From positions 1 through 64,000 of the forward strand of contig JAIPMN010001607.1 of NCBI GenBank assembly GCA_020650975.1: a stretch of 64,000 nt of DNA, in the 5' to 3' direction. This document shows, piece by piece, positions 58,101 through 61,100 of the stretch. The notes under the pieces were generated by a model. That model made no database searches. It saw nothing but the letters and a program-made list of their open reading frames with translations, and had not been told where the DNA came from. Each line of letters starts with the position of its first letter. The first letter of the stretch is position 1. The stretch is from Apostichopus californicus (lineage: Eukaryota > Echinodermata > Holothuroidea > Aspidochirotida > Stichopodidae). The translations under genes and the position numbers were made by a program.

Positions 58101-61100
58101 GTATTTTAATGAATTTGTGAGGTGGACTTGAAAACATCGTTTGTCTTAACTTTGATGAATTTACCCAAGTTAATGGATGCTGCTAGAATTAGTATTTCTG
58201 GAGTGAAGAAAGACTTTGTTTGCAGAAGTAGGTATATGTTTGTTATTAATACTGAAGAGAGTTACAGTACTGACAGGGCTATTTGATTGCTTGGTTGTGT
58301 ACAGGGCTGTCCAGAGAAATGTCAGACAAGGGAAGAAGGACAAGAATATTCAGAGCACAGAAAACATATGCTGTTACAAAAGGAAAGTGGTAAGTCTTAA
58401 CCATTCACACAAACTTAATAATTTGTACAATTATTCTGAGTAATCTGTAAAGTATACTTAGAACTGTATATTTACCATTTCAATGTTAAGAAGCAGAAGG
58501 AGAGAGAGATATAAAAAAATAGTTTGATTACAGTATCTATGATGAGACTTTGCAGTGTCTAGTGAGATGTTTAATATTCAATGGTGTCCTACTACACCCA
58601 CCACTCATTGCAAACAACTTTTACTGAGAGTAAAATGACATTGTATTCTAAACAACTTGATGATTGTTAGTAAAATGAATATTTCATTCAGTGTGATTAT
58701 CCTCTAATCACCAAACATGTTAGAAAAGATTTTTTGGTTTGACATTTATTTTGCTCCATAGGTACTATGAGCTTGAAGTGAAGAGTCAGGGCATTGTCAG
58801 GGTTGGTTGGGGCAATCCATCGTTGGGAGCCGGATCTCAGCTGGGAACAGATGGTCAGTCATATGTATTTGATGGATTTGTGGTAAGTATGAAATAAAGA
58901 GAAATAATTTGATACTTACTCACTGTCATACACCATTCAATGTATTGTTAGATACACCAAAGGTAGAGGAAATTCTATAGTGAGCGATCTAAAGAGGCAC
59001 TCACTTCTGTTGAGTTATCTAAGCAGGCTGTGTAGTAGCCAAGCAGTTTGTTAAGATCATTCTCGTGGTATTAGTAGATAATTTTCACCAAGATTTAATG
59101 TTTGTTCTCCATCCATCTAGGAGTGTTGCTAATGCCAGTCCACAGCTATACCTATTAATTATATTAACCTCCAGCCTAATATTGAGCAGTCAAAGGTACT
59201 GTTAAGTTGTGTATCAATATGATGGTCTTAGAAATGCCTCTTTGAAACACCCCTTCATCAGGTGCGTATCCAGGGGGGGGGGCGTTGGGGGCGCGCGCCC
59301 CCCCGGGNNNNNNNNNNNNNNNNNNNNNNNNNNNNNNNNNNNNNNNNNGAAAAGGAGGAGAGGAAGGAAAGGAAAAGAAAAAGAAGAAAGAGAGAAAAAG
59401 GAGAAAAGGAGGGAGTATAGAAGATAAACGCCAAGACACCGGGAAGAGAAAGAGGAAAAGTCATAATTACAGCGCTGATCCCTATGATATACACAGGGTA
59501 GCCAGTGACAGATCGAGGATTACGGAGGGGACGTGCGCCTCACCCTACCCCTTACACCGACAACTCCTTTTTTGACGTTTCCATTTTTCTTCTCACACTA
59601 ATGTATCTATATATATACTATATATGGTCTATCATAACGCGTGTGTGTATGGACGCCTTAAACAATTGTACAATTGTGCTATGGAACCAACTGTGGCTGG
59701 TCTTGAACTCGACCGAGTCGTCGGGAACATGACGCATTTCGGGAAGGGGGCGACCGCCCCCCCCCCCTGAGCAAATTTTCTTTATGATATCGCTAGTAAT
59801 TTTAAAATAGACAATGCTTAGGTGCAACGTACAAGGCCTGGGAAGTGTCATTTCCAGCAATCTGGGAGGCATTTTCGGCCAAAATTTTCTTGTACGCTTC
59901 GCGCCAACACATGGTGGCGCTACGCTTAGATAGTTTGCCTACAGGGATAGCGCTACACGCCTGCATGAATTTGTAAAGCAAAGAGCAGATATCACATCAT
60001 ATCAGTGAACATGAAAATGCATGTTCCAGGATGAACAGCCTTAAAACTGTCTATGTGTGTAGACAAAGGCGTAGGAGCCCAATTGGATTTGGGGGCTGTA
60101 ACGACTTGCCCGAAAAATATAACCACAATTTGTCGCGCTTCGCTTCGCGCGCGTTCAACATGTTAATGTCAATATCATATAAGCAAGCATTGGTCATTAT
60201 AACGCATGGCATCGTGTACCGTACGGTCCGTCAAAGTTGCGCTGTATACCGCCGGATGCTAATGTAAACAACGAAATGTTTTATGTAGATGGAGAAAAAG
60301 CATACAGGTCCAATTATGTCAAAACTCTCTTTTACAGTAGTCATGGCGAATTAGTCGACCAAGCTTACAACTTTATTTTAATTACCAAGGAGATCATTTT
60401 TAAACTATTCATTTCCTTAAGCTACATCATTGCTATTTATTTTTCTTTTTTCAGTAGGTGCCCGAAACATTCTCAGCATATTGCCCGAATTTTTAGGGGG
60501 AAAAATTGGTTGGGGGGGGGGCTGCAGCCCCCGCCTCCTACACCTATGTGTGTATAGGTTTAGAAATATATGATATCGGAAATATCTGCTATTTTCATTT
60601 CCTTCAACGAAGTTTTATAATAGCCGTTATAAGAGGTTTTAATATTTCTACACCAATAAATTAACTGTGTCTGAATTTTCGAAAATTTCCTGACCAACAT
60701 TCTTTATCATACTTCCCTCTACTCGTGCAATTTGACCTGTCTGTTAGGGGTTGAAGGAGGTTTTTCAATATTGGTTGTCCGTAGATTGAATTTTGTGCAA
60801 CATTATGGGTATGTTTTGAAGTGATTTTATTCACGAGAAATGGGAATTTTCAAATTCTGAACAAATAATGGGCTTAAAACCTTGAAATGTGTGGCTTTCG
60901 GATATTGTGGGCCGTGACGTAAAGAATCACCTACAAAAGCAATGATCCACAGGACATGCAATTAGGTCGAACATGATGTGTGACTGGTGACAATCTTCAA
61001 AAGGTTATGGATGGAATAAAAAACTATTGGGAAATACTTGGTTCTCAGGCAAAAGTGTACAACTGCTTGGTCATTTTCAAGCCCGAGAAGTGCCATTTCC

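Noticed and set aside
59176-59575. Frames rich in K/R/E or F/S across the gap
   Set aside because: They come from the purine tract and pass through undetermined bases.
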